DNA from: an uncultured Eubacteriales bacterium
GTDB lineage: Bacteria; Bacillota; Clostridia; Oscillospirales; Oscillospiraceae
Assembly (NCBI GenBank): GCA_900553545.1
Contig: USDP01000117.1
Location: 1-5,228 of the forward strand
Length of the DNA: 5,228 nt
Direction of reading: 5' to 3'
Shown: positions 1-5,227 of the stretch, one piece after another
How positions within the stretch are numbered: position 1 is the first letter of the stretch
Layout of the letters: every line of letters begins with the position of its first letter
Made by a program: the position numbers and the translations under genes
The notes under the pieces: generated by a model
Seen by the model: the letters and a program-made list of their open reading frames with translations, nothing else
Database searches by the model: none
Told to the model about the DNA's origin: nothing

Positions 1-11
1 CGGTGGAAGCT

Positions 12-59
12 TGCGGGAACGGGCGGACAGGGTCGTCCGCCCCTACAGAGCGTTCCGCA
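12..59. repeat. GC-rich palindrome, probable dispersed intergenic repeat
   Basis: GGGCGGAC (21-28) and GTCCGCCC (35-42) form a perfect 8-bp inverted repeat around AGGGTC, followed by CTACA. Read on the minus strand this is TGTAGGGGCGGAC...GTCCGCCC, a form I associate with the abundant short intergenic repeats of clostridial and ruminococcal genomes; this is recollection, not a search result. An outer imperfect pair, TGCGGGAAC (12-20) with GTTCCGCA (52-59), encloses it with one bulge. It could serve as a REP- or MITE-like element or, less likely, as a transcript end. Confidence 0.5.
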
Positions 60-149
60 CTGCCAGCGGCGAGAGATTTTCTGTGAGAAGAAGGCGCGCG
101 GGCGAAGGCGTATCGGGTATACGTCGAGTCCGCCGCAACGAACCCCCCG

Positions 150-177
150 TAACCGCTGATGAAATTGTCTGCGGTTA
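150..177. repeat. Inverted repeat TAACCGC/GCGGTTA
   Basis: TAACCGC (150-156) and GCGGTTA (171-177) form a perfect 7-bp inverted repeat around a 14-base loop. In the minus direction it is followed by CGGGGGG rather than a T-tract. It marks the boundary between the AT-rich block above 180 and the GC-rich block below 150. Its function is unknown. Confidence 0.35.
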
Positions 178-204
178 TCAACGGATCTTTTGCCCCAACT
201 GTGC

Positions 205-252
205 AGTTCGAAAAACTTGAAATACATACAGTATTCCTGCGTTTTTCAAACT
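205..252 (-). repeat. Long imperfect stem-loop, likely RNA structure
   Basis: A nested inverted repeat spans 48 bases. The outer arms 252-241 and 216-205 pair over 12 bp. After a 3/2 internal loop, the inner arms 237-231 and 225-219 pair over 7 bp around the loop TGTAT. Two pairs depart from Watson-Crick (248 with 209, 236 with 220). Both are G-U wobbles in a minus-strand transcript but C-A mismatches in a plus-strand one, so the structure fits RNA made in the same direction as the operon. No U-tract follows, so it is not a simple terminator. It could be a structured 3' end, a processing site, or a fragment of a mobile intergenic repeat. Confidence 0.5.
221..249 (-). promoter_or_regulatory. 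Weak promoter candidate toward the next gene
   Basis: On the minus strand TTGAAA (249-244) and TGTATT (226-221) are separated by 17 bases, matching the consensus at five and four of six positions. It lies inside the long stem-loop and would read out of the window toward position 1. In AT-rich DNA this quality of match is common by chance, so it is offered only as a possibility for restarting transcription after infB. Confidence 0.2.
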
Positions 253-311
253 TTCATTTGCGGCAAAATCTCTCGCTGATAACTCTTGCCAATTTGATCA
301 TCGGTTACTCT

Positions 312-327
312 GACGGAAAGATCCGTC
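312..327 (-). repeat. Short hairpin just after the infB stop
   Basis: GACGGA and TCCGTC form a 6-bp stem with a four-base loop, beginning six bases after the infB TGA. The minus-strand continuation (AGAGTAACC) has no U-tract, so it is not a canonical intrinsic terminator. It may be a 3' end stabiliser or an RNA-processing stem. An alternative GATCC/GGATC pairing overlaps it. Confidence 0.35.
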
Positions 328-333
328 GCTGGA

Positions 334-2739
334 TCATTCTGGTTTAATTTGCTCCATGACAAAGCACTCAAAGATGTCGCCCTCTTTGATGTCGTTGAAC
401 TTCTCAATCGACATGCCGCACTCATAGTTCGCGGCAACCTCCTTGACAGAGTCCTTGAAGCGCTGGAGCGAGCCGAGCTTGCCCTCGTGGATGACGATGT
501 TGTCGCGCAGCACGCGGACCGAGGCGTCGCGGGTGATCTTGCCGTCCTTGACATAGCAGCCCGCAATCGTGCCGATGGCAGAGACCTTATAGGTCTGGCG
601 CACTTCGGCGTGGCCGATGATGACCTCGTGGTACTTCGGGGCCAGCATGCCCTTCATGGCGTCGGAAATTTCATTGATGGCGTCGTAGATGACGCGGTAC
701 ATCCGCATATCGACGTTGTCGCGCTTGGCCGCGGCCTGCGCGAGTTCGTTCGGGCGGACGTTGAAGCCGATGACGATGGCGTTCGAGGTCGAGGCCAGCA
801 GGATGTCAGACTCGTTGATCGCGCCGACGCCGGTGTGGATGACGCGGACGCGGACCTCGTCGTTGCTGATCTTCTCGAGCGAAGCCTTCAGCGCCTCGGC
901 GCTGCCCTGCACGTCGGCCTTGATGATGAGGTTCAGCTCCTTCATCTCGCCCTCCTGAAGCTTGGAGAACAGGCTCTCGAGCGTGACCTTCTGGTTGAGC
1001 TTGTTGGCGTCGTCCTTGATCTTCTGCTTCCGCTGCTCGACGAGCTGGCGGGCCATGCGCTCGTCGGCGACAACGTTGAATTCGTCGCCCGGCGCGGGCA
1101 CCTCGGCCAGACCTGTGATCTCAACCGGGATGGACGGCCCCGCGTCCTTGACCTGCGCGCCCTTGTCGTTTGTCATCACGCGCACGCGGCCGACGGCCGT
1201 GCCTGCAATGATGAGATCGCCCTGATGGAGCGTACCGTTCTGGACGAGGAGCGTCGCGATCGGGCCGCGCGCCTTATCCAGCCGCGCCTCGAGGACGCAG
1301 CCCTTGCCCGCGCGGTTCGGGTTGGCCTTGAGTTCTTCGACCTCGGCAGTCAGGATGACGGTCTCGAGCAGATCGTCGATGCCCATGCCGGTCTTGGCAG
1401 AAATTTTGCAGACCTCGGTCTCGCCGCCCCATTCTGCGGGTGTCAGACCGTGCTCGGTCAGCTGGGTGAGGATGCGGTCGGGGTTCGCGCCGTGCTTATC
1501 CATCTTGTTGACGGCGACGATGATCGGGATCTCCGCAGCCTTCGCATGGTTGATGGCCTCGATGGTCTGCGGCATGATGCCGTCGTCCGCGGCCACGACC
1601 AGGATGGCGATGTCGGTGCACATCGCGCCGCGCGCGCGCATCTCGGTGAACGCGGCATGGCCCGGCGTATCGAGGAACGTGATGGGCTGGCCGTTGACCT
1701 GCGTGGTGTAGGCGCCGATGTGCTGGGTGATGCCGCCGGCCTCGCCGGAGGCAACATGTGCATTGCGGATATAGTCGAGAAGGCTGGTCTTGCCGTGGTC
1801 AACGTGCCCCATGACGACCACGACCGGCGGGCGGGTGACCAGCTCGTCGGCGGTGTCCTGATGGTCGTCGAACAGCCGCTCTTCAATCGTGACAACGACC
1901 TCTTTTTCCACCTTGCATCCCATCTCGACCGCGACGAACTCCGCCGTGTCAAAGTCGATGGTCTGGTTGACGGTGGCCATGACGCCGTTCTTGATCAGGC
2001 ACTTCATAACCTCGGCGGCGGTCTTCTTCATGCGGGAGGCCAGCTCGCTGACGGTGATCTCATCCGGGATCTTAACCACGAGCTGTGCCTTTTTCGCGAT
2101 CTCAAGCTGAAGCCGGCGCATCTTCTCCTGCTCCTCGGAGCGGGACTTCGTGCCGAACTTTCTCGCCTGCTGCTGGCGCTTGTTGTTCTTGCTGTTGATC
2201 TTCTGCTTGCCGCCCTTATAGTTCTGCACGCGCTCAGAGACGAGGGAGTCGACGCGGTCGTCATAGCGGTCGGCATTGACGGTGACGGCGGAGGTGTCGA
2301 TGCGCTTGCGCTCCGGCTCCTTCGGCTTGGCGGGCTGCTGCGGCTGTCCGCCGCTCGCGGACACGTTCTGCTTCTGGTTCCCGGAATTCGTCTGCGGACG
2401 CGGCGTGCCCTGCGGGGCGCGCTGCGGGTTCTGAGCGGGTGCGGCAGCGGGCGCCGAGCCGGCCGGCGCAGCGGGCATCTGCGGGCGCTGAGCGGGCGCG
2501 GGAGCGGGAGCAGGTGCCGGGGCGGGTGCGGCTTTGACCGCGAAAACCTGCTCGAGCGAGTCGATCTGATGGTTTCTCGTGATATGATCGAAGATCACGT
2601 TCAGCTGATCCTCGGTCAGGTTTTGGGAGCTGCTCTTCGGCTTATCGTAAAACTTCCCGACGATCTCGATGACCTCTTTGGTCGGCATTTTCAAATCGTC
2701 GGCGACTTCCTTGATCTTCTGCTTGATTTCAATACTCAA
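334..2739 (-). CDS. infB: Translation initiation factor IF-2
   Basis: IF2 is the GTPase that recruits fMet-tRNA to the 30S subunit and promotes 50S joining. From the preferred TTG start the protein has 801 residues; the longest frame, from GTG at 2748, has 804. Domains in order (801-residue numbering) are: an IF2_N helical domain (about 1-52); a disordered Ala/Pro/Gln-rich and then Lys/Arg-rich linker (about 68-205); a second IF2_N domain (about 217-275); the GTPase domain (about 303-470); domain II (about 478-575); domain III (about 587-690, with IIKADVQGSAEALK); and the C-terminal fMet-tRNA-binding barrel (about 695-801, with YECGMSIEKFNDIKEGD). All G motifs are intact: G1 GHVDHGKT at 311-318, the GGITQHIGA switch, G3 DTPGHAAF at 357-364, G4 NKMD at 411-414 and G5 SAK at 447-449. 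The stop is TGA at 336-334. It is the last gene of the operon visible here and lies 15 nt after ylxQ. Confidence 0.97.
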   Translation of the reverse strand: MSIEIKQKIKEVADDLKMPTKEVIEIVGKFYDKPKSSSQNLTEDQLNVIFDHITRNHQIDSLEQVFAVKAAPAPAPAPAPAPAQRPQMPAAPAGSAPAAAPAQNPQRAPQGTPRPQTNSGNQKQNVSASGGQPQQPAKPKEPERKRIDTSAVTVNADRYDDRVDSLVSERVQNYKGGKQKINSKNNKRQQQARKFGTKSRSEEQEKMRRLQLEIAKKAQLVVKIPDEITVSELASRMKKTAAEVMKCLIKNGVMATVNQTIDFDTAEFVAVEMGCKVEKEVVVTIEERLFDDHQDTADELVTRPPVVVVMGHVDHGKTSLLDYIRNAHVASGEAGGITQHIGAYTTQVNGQPITFLDTPGHAAFTEMRARGAMCTDIAILVVAADDGIMPQTIEAINHAKAAEIPIIVAVNKMDKHGANPDRILTQLTEHGLTPAEWGGETEVCKISAKTGMGIDDLLETVILTAEVEELKANPNRAGKGCVLEARLDKARGPIATLLVQNGTLHQGDLIIAGTAVGRVRVMTNDKGAQVKDAGPSIPVEITGLAEVPAPGDEFNVVADERMARQLVEQRKQKIKDDANKLNQKVTLESLFSKLQEGEMKELNLIIKADVQGSAEALKASLEKISNDEVRVRVIHTGVGAINESDILLASTSNAIVIGFNVRPNELAQAAAKRDNVDMRMYRVIYDAINEISDAMKGMLAPKYHEVIIGHAEVRQTYKVSAIGTIAGCYVKDGKITRDASVRVLRDNIVIHEGKLGSLQRFKDSVKEVAANYECGMSIEKFNDIKEGDIFECFVMEQIKPE
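2119..2135 (-). promoter_or_regulatory. Possible internal start for a short IF2 isoform
   Basis: Inside infB, an in-frame ATG at 2121-2119 (residue 207 of the 801-residue form) is preceded by AGGAG at 2135-2131, nine bases away. A second AGGAG at 2129-2125 is too close to be used. Initiation here would give about 595 residues, beginning just before the second IF2_N domain and dropping the first helical domain and the whole Ala/Pro-rich linker. Shorter IF2 forms made by internal initiation are known in Escherichia coli and Bacillus. The purine-rich codons for Glu-Glu-Gln-Glu-Lys could create this resemblance by chance. Confidence 0.35.
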
Positions 2740-2753
2740 TACAGCCACCTCCT
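2737..2753 (-). promoter_or_regulatory. infB ribosome binding site that decides a TTG start
   Basis: Reading the minus strand, the ylxQ TAA is followed by C, then AGGAGG (2753-2748), then TGGCTGTA, then TTG (2739-2737). The longest frame begins with a GTG at 2748-2746 whose G is the last base of the Shine-Dalgarno itself, so that codon cannot sit in the P site while the motif pairs with 16S rRNA. The in-frame TTG lies eight bases downstream, an ideal distance, and yields a product starting M-S-I-E-I-K. No ATG occurs nearby. Confidence is good but not complete, because automated annotation would favour GTG over TTG. Confidence 0.8.
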
Positions 2754-2754
2754 G

Positions 2755-3180
2755 TTATTTTTTTCCATGTTTCATATTGTTCCTGTGGGCCTTCTCTTCC
2801 TGCCGGCGTTTTTGCACGCGCATGGTCTGGCGCGTCAGCTCCTGTAGGATGGCCTCATTCCCCTCGCCTGTGCCCAGCGCCTCAACGAACGCCTTGGCCA
2901 GCGCGGGATCGAGCACGGCGCAGAGCGCACAGGCGTTGCAGCCAAGGCCGTTGCCCAATTCTTCCTTCGTAAATCCGACCTGCATCCACGCGGGTTTGCC
3001 GCTGCGGCAGAACGACTGCGCGCGGCGCACCGTGTGCTCGCCCGCATCCTGCGCGACGAGCAGCAGCCGCGCCTTGCCGCTGCGGCAGGCGATGCCCGCC
3101 GGCTCCTCGCCGATGGCGAGACGGTTTGCCTTGCGGGCGATGCCGAGCAGGTGCAGGGCCTTTTCCTGATTATGCTCCAT
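2755..3180 (-). CDS. ylxQ: YlxQ, L7Ae-family ribosomal-type RNA-binding protein
   Basis: This 141-residue protein of the L7Ae/L30e/S12e/Gadd45 fold is the one usually encoded between ylxR and infB; it probably binds kink-turn-like RNA, though its cellular role is poorly defined. The N-terminal helix KALHLLGIARKANRLAIGE (residues 7-25) is the clear family signature. Residues 38-43 (ARLLLV) and 66-69 (MQVG) form core strands. The C-terminal 25 residues are an unusually basic tail. An upstream in-frame ATG at 3213 would add 11 residues. I prefer the ATG at 3180 because GGAGG lies six bases before it and because the family begins right at this helix. The gene overlaps the ylxR end by 11 nt. Oddity: where family members usually have a G-R-S motif near residue 80, this one reads G-C-N-A-C-A-L-C, giving a CxxCxxC cluster at 81, 84 and 87. 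Confidence 0.92.
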   Translation of the reverse strand: MEHNQEKALHLLGIARKANRLAIGEEPAGIACRSGKARLLLVAQDAGEHTVRRAQSFCRSGKPAWMQVGFTKEELGNGLGCNACALCAVLDPALAKAFVEALGTGEGNEAILQELTRQTMRVQKRRQEEKAHRNNMKHGKK

Positions 3181-3442
3181 GCTCCGCCTCCATCCGTTCT
3201 GTGAGTGCGTCATAGACCTCCTGCGGGATCTGGCAGTCGAAGCCGCGTTCGAGCGCCTTGGCCTTGCGGGCCTTTTTCAGGCAATCCACGTTCGGGCAGA
3301 CATATGCGCCGCGCCCGGGCGCCTTGCCCTTGAAATCCAGCGTGATCTCGCCCTCCGGGGATTTGACGACGCGCACCAGCTCGCGCTTGGGCCGCATCTC
3401 GCGGCAGCCGACGCACTGGCGCATCGGGATCTTTTTCTGCAT
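3170..3442 (-). CDS. ylxR: YlxR family nucleic-acid-binding protein (RnpM-like)
   Basis: This 90-residue basic protein belongs to the YlxR family (DUF448), nearly always found between nusA and infB in Firmicutes. Visible family marks are the N-terminal P-x-R-x-C-V-G-C motif (C10 and C13), the GRGAYVC block at 43-49, and C54. C10, C13, C49 and C54 could form a four-cysteine metal site; that is an inference. In other Firmicutes the family has been described as nucleoid-associated and, in Bacillus, as an RNase P modulator; I recall this from the literature and the sequence does not show it directly. The ATG at 3442-3440 has a G-rich Shine-Dalgarno (AGGGGGG) eight bases upstream, weaker than that of its neighbours. 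It starts 24 nt after nusA and its last 11 nt overlap ylxQ, which suggests translational coupling. Confidence 0.94.
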   Translation of the reverse strand: MQKKIPMRQCVGCREMRPKRELVRVVKSPEGEITLDFKGKAPGRGAYVCPNVDCLKKARKAKALERGFDCQIPQEVYDALTERMEAEHGA

Positions 3443-3466
3443 GGCGTTTTCCCCCCTGCGCTGCGC

Positions 3467-4570
3467 TTACGCTTCCTCTGGCTCCGCCGGAAGCTCTGCC
3501 GGGGCCTCCGGCTCATCCGCATCGGCCTGAGAGGCGGGGCGGATATCGATCTTATAGCCGGTCAGGCGGGCGGCCAGTCTTGCGTTCTGGCCCTCCTTGC
3601 CGATGGCGAGGGAGAGCTGATCGTCCGGGACGACAACACGGCAGGCCTTGCCCGCGCCGGGCAGGAGCGAGACGGAAAGGACCGTGGCCGGGCTGAGGGC
3701 CGAGGCCACGAACTGGCACGGGTCCTCCGACCAGACGACAATGTCCATCTTCTCGCCGTGCAGCTCGTCGACGACCGCGCCGACACGTCCGCCGCGCGGG
3801 CCGACGCAGGCGCCGACCGGGTCGACATTGGCCTCGGCGGCATGGACGGCGATCTTGGTACGGGAGCCGGCCTCGCGGGCGATGGATTTGACCTCGACCG
3901 CGCCGGATGCAATCTCCGGAACCTCCAGCTCGAACAGGCGCTTGACGAGGCCCGGGTGCGTCCGGGAGACGATGACCTGCGGGCCGCGGTTGCTGCGGCG
4001 CACCTCGACAACGTAGACGCGGATCATATCGCCCTCGGTATAATGCTCGGTAGGAACCTGCTCCGACCGTGAGAGGAGCGCGGAAGTCTTGTCGCTGCCG
4101 CCGGTGAGGTGGATGATGAGGTCGCCCGAGGTTGGATCGGCACGGAGCACCGAGCCGCTGAGGATCTCATGCTCCTTAGAGGAGAAGGTATCGAAGATCA
4201 TGCCGCGCTCGGCCTCGCGGATGCCCTGAATGATGACCTGCTTGGCGGTCTGGGCGGCGATGCGGCCGAACGCCTGCGTCTTCACGTCGACATTGACGAG
4301 GTCGCCGAGGTCGGCGTGCTTGTTGATCTTGCGGGCCTCGTCGAGCGAGATCTCCGTGGCGGGCGTGAGGACGTCGTCGACGACCTCCTTCTGCACGTAC
4401 ATGTGCATATCGTTGTCCTTGATCTCGACAAAGACGTTGTCGGTATAGCCCTCTTTGTCCTTTTTATAGGCAGCGATCAGCGCCTGCGTGATCTTTTCGA
4501 GCATGTAGTCCTGCGGGATGCCGCGTTCTTTTTCGAGCTGGGCCAGCGCCGCAAAAATTTCTGCGTTCAT
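3467..4570 (-). CDS. nusA: Transcription termination/antitermination protein NusA
   Basis: NusA binds RNA polymerase near the RNA exit channel, stimulates pausing and intrinsic termination, and takes part in rRNA antitermination. The 367-residue protein shows the standard order: an N-terminal polymerase-binding domain (about 1-130), an S1 domain (about 135-200), KH1 (about 205-280, with GACVGPRGGRV at 253-263) and KH2 (about 285-345, with IGKEGQNARLAARLTG at 323-338). It then ends in a short acidic, Ala/Pro/Glu-rich tail (348-367). It lacks the C-terminal AR1/AR2 repeats of the longer enterobacterial protein, which is normal for Firmicutes. The ATG at 4570-4568 is preceded by AGGAGG at 4588-4583, 12 nt away, a slightly long spacing. 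That site lies next to the rimP stop, so coupling to rimP translation is likely. No disruption is visible and the KH loops are intact. Confidence 0.98.
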   Translation of the reverse strand: MNAEIFAALAQLEKERGIPQDYMLEKITQALIAAYKKDKEGYTDNVFVEIKDNDMHMYVQKEVVDDVLTPATEISLDEARKINKHADLGDLVNVDVKTQAFGRIAAQTAKQVIIQGIREAERGMIFDTFSSKEHEILSGSVLRADPTSGDLIIHLTGGSDKTSALLSRSEQVPTEHYTEGDMIRVYVVEVRRSNRGPQVIVSRTHPGLVKRLFELEVPEIASGAVEVKSIAREAGSRTKIAVHAAEANVDPVGACVGPRGGRVGAVVDELHGEKMDIVVWSEDPCQFVASALSPATVLSVSLLPGAGKACRVVVPDDQLSLAIGKEGQNARLAARLTGYKIDIRPASQADADEPEAPAELPAEPEEA

Positions 4571-4588
4571 GTTTTCCGGATTCCTCCT

Positions 4589-5041
4589 TTAAAATTCGAC
4601 GCGAAGCCGCACCTGTGCGACCTCGGATTTTTCAAAACGTACTTCTTTTTCGCCCTGCCGGATGGTGACGGCCCCGTCCTCGTAGGCCGCAAGCGTCCCG
4701 GCCTGTTCCTTCAGGCCGTTCACGGGCTTATAGAGCTTGACCGTGACGGCGCTGCCGAGAAACTGTGCGAAATCGGACGGGCGCTTCAGCTCCCGCTCGA
4801 GTCCGGCGGAGCAGACCTCGAAGCTGTAGCTGTCGGGAATGGGATCCTTCTCGTCGAGGATCGGATCCACCGCGCGGGAGATGGCCTCGCAGTCGTTGAT
4901 GTCGACGCCGCCCTCTTTGTCGATATAGAGCCGCAGGAACCAGTCGCCGCCCTCTTTGACGTATTCCACGTCCCAGAGCGAGCAGCCGTGCGCCTGCACC
5001 ACAGGCTCGGCAAAGGCCCAGACCTGTTCGGTGATCTTCAC
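4589..5041 (-). CDS. rimP: Ribosome maturation factor RimP
   Basis: RimP binds the free 30S subunit in the cytoplasm and assists late assembly of the small subunit head. The 150-residue product has the family's usual length and two-domain plan: an alpha/beta N-terminal domain (about 1-82) and a small SH3-like C-terminal barrel (about 85-150). The best signature is at the domain junction, residues 74-91, where FEVCSAGLERELK corresponds to the family's E-V-S-S-P-G-L-D-R-P-L motif. The N-terminal stretch with W23, D24, V25 and Y27 is also typical. The start is a GTG at 5041-5039. It is supported by AGGAGG at 5054-5049, seven bases upstream, and no closer start competes. It is the first gene of the operon; its TAA lies 18 nt before nusA. 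Ser-to-Cys and Pro-to-Ala changes in the signature (C77, A79) are mild. The identification is secure from both sequence and position. Confidence 0.96.
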   Translation of the reverse strand: MKITEQVWAFAEPVVQAHGCSLWDVEYVKEGGDWFLRLYIDKEGGVDINDCEAISRAVDPILDEKDPIPDSYSFEVCSAGLERELKRPSDFAQFLGSAVTVKLYKPVNGLKEQAGTLAAYEDGAVTIRQGEKEVRFEKSEVAQVRLRVEF

Positions 5042-5060
5042 GAAAATTCCTCCTTTTCAG

Positions 5061-5091
5061 CAAGAAAGAGTGGGGAAGGATTCCCCACTCT
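5061..5091 (-). terminator. Leader hairpin with weak U-tract, possible attenuator
   Basis: The leader contains a perfect 11-bp inverted repeat, AGAGTGGGGAA (5091-5081) and TTCCCCACTCT (5077-5067), around a three-base loop TCC. Downstream the RNA continues UUCUUGC, a U-rich but interrupted tract. The hairpin lies between the promoter and rimP, ending 12 nt before the AGGAGG, so it is transcribed in every operon message. The layout fits an intrinsic or NusA-assisted terminator acting as an attenuator. It could instead be a 5' stabilising stem. On the plus strand no T-tract follows, so it does not look like a terminator in that direction. Confidence 0.6.
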
Positions 5092-5117
5092 CAAGTTTAC
5101 ACTATCAAGATAATTGG

Positions 5118-5146
5118 ATTATACCACCCTTTGGCGGAAAAAGCAA
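5118..5146 (-). promoter_or_regulatory. Sigma-A-type operon promoter with extended -10
   Basis: On the minus strand a perfect -10 hexamer TATAAT (5123-5118) is preceded by TGG, giving an extended -10. Exactly 17 bases upstream lies TTGCTT (5146-5141), a -35 that matches only the TTG half of the consensus. The extended -10 would compensate for that. Transcription would start near A5111, leaving about 70 nt of leader before rimP. No other promoter of comparable quality is visible upstream of the five genes, so this is probably the main operon promoter. Confidence 0.85.
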
Positions 5147-5171
5147 GGGATATTCTTGAAATGATTTGGAA

Positions 5172-5197
5172 TTTTCCGCGCTTTTTCCGTGTTTTTT
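5172..5197 (-). promoter_or_regulatory. Helically phased A-tracts upstream of the promoter
   Basis: Three A-tracts on the minus strand, of six, five and four bases (5197-5192, 5186-5182, 5175-5172), have centres 10.5 bp apart, one DNA helical turn. Such phasing bends DNA, and bent DNA upstream of a -35 often raises promoter strength, partly through contacts with the alpha subunit of RNA polymerase. A fourth tract (5217-5213) is centred two further turns away. The tracts fall about 60-85 bp upstream of the predicted start. The spacing is seen in the sequence; the activating role is inferred. Confidence 0.45.
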
Positions 5198-5207
5198 CGC
5201 CAGCGGG

Positions 5208-5227
5208 CGGAATTTTTAGAAATTCCG
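5208..5227. repeat. AT-rich inverted repeat at the window edge
   Basis: CGGAATTT (5208-5215) and AAATTCCG (5220-5227) form a perfect 8-bp inverted repeat around TTAG. It lies upstream of the phased A-tracts and is cut off from its context by the window end. It could be the terminator stem of the preceding gene or an operator. No T-run follows on either visible side. Confidence 0.4.

Larger units (their letters stand above)
1..333. other. Non-coding region after infB, no gene seen
   Basis: No convincing gene lies in these bases. Short open frames exist on both strands (for example a plus frame of 69 residues at 11-220 and one of 62 residues at 159-347), but they have no good ribosome binding site, match no family I know, and run through inverted repeats. 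The next gene expected in this operon, rbfA, does not start here. Composition is mosaic: 1-150 is about 66% GC by hand count and 201-300 about 37%. At least four inverted repeats are present and listed separately. The region looks like an operon end or a break filled with intergenic repeat material. A 15-codon minus frame starting at ATG 301-299 is too short and lacks a ribosome binding site. Confidence 0.7.

Noticed and set aside
109..123. Small inverted repeat CGTAT/ATACG
   Set aside because: Five base pairs with a five-base loop is within chance for this length of sequence, and nothing nearby supports a role.
159..347. A 62-residue plus-strand frame downstream of infB
   Set aside because: It has no ribosome binding site, spans the long stem-loop, overlaps the infB end and shows no family features. 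It may be an accidental frame through a repeat.
349..2847. An 832-residue open frame on the plus strand, opposite infB and part of ylxQ
   Set aside because: The opposite strand encodes a complete IF2 with every GTPase motif. The plus frame has low complexity rich in Leu, Asp, Arg, Val and Gly, as expected of the antisense of GC-biased codons, and no recognisable domain.
3181..3213. Upstream ATG extending YlxQ by 11 residues
   Set aside because: The extension (starting M-T-H-S-Q) would lie wholly inside ylxR and precede the conserved start of the L7Ae fold. The ATG at 3180 has GGAGG at a proper distance.
4109..5113. A 334-residue plus-strand frame across rimP and nusA
   Set aside because: It is the antisense shadow of two clearly real genes and runs through the operon promoter and leader hairpin. 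The 297-residue plus frame at 3179-4072, opposite nusA and ylxR, is rejected on the same grounds.
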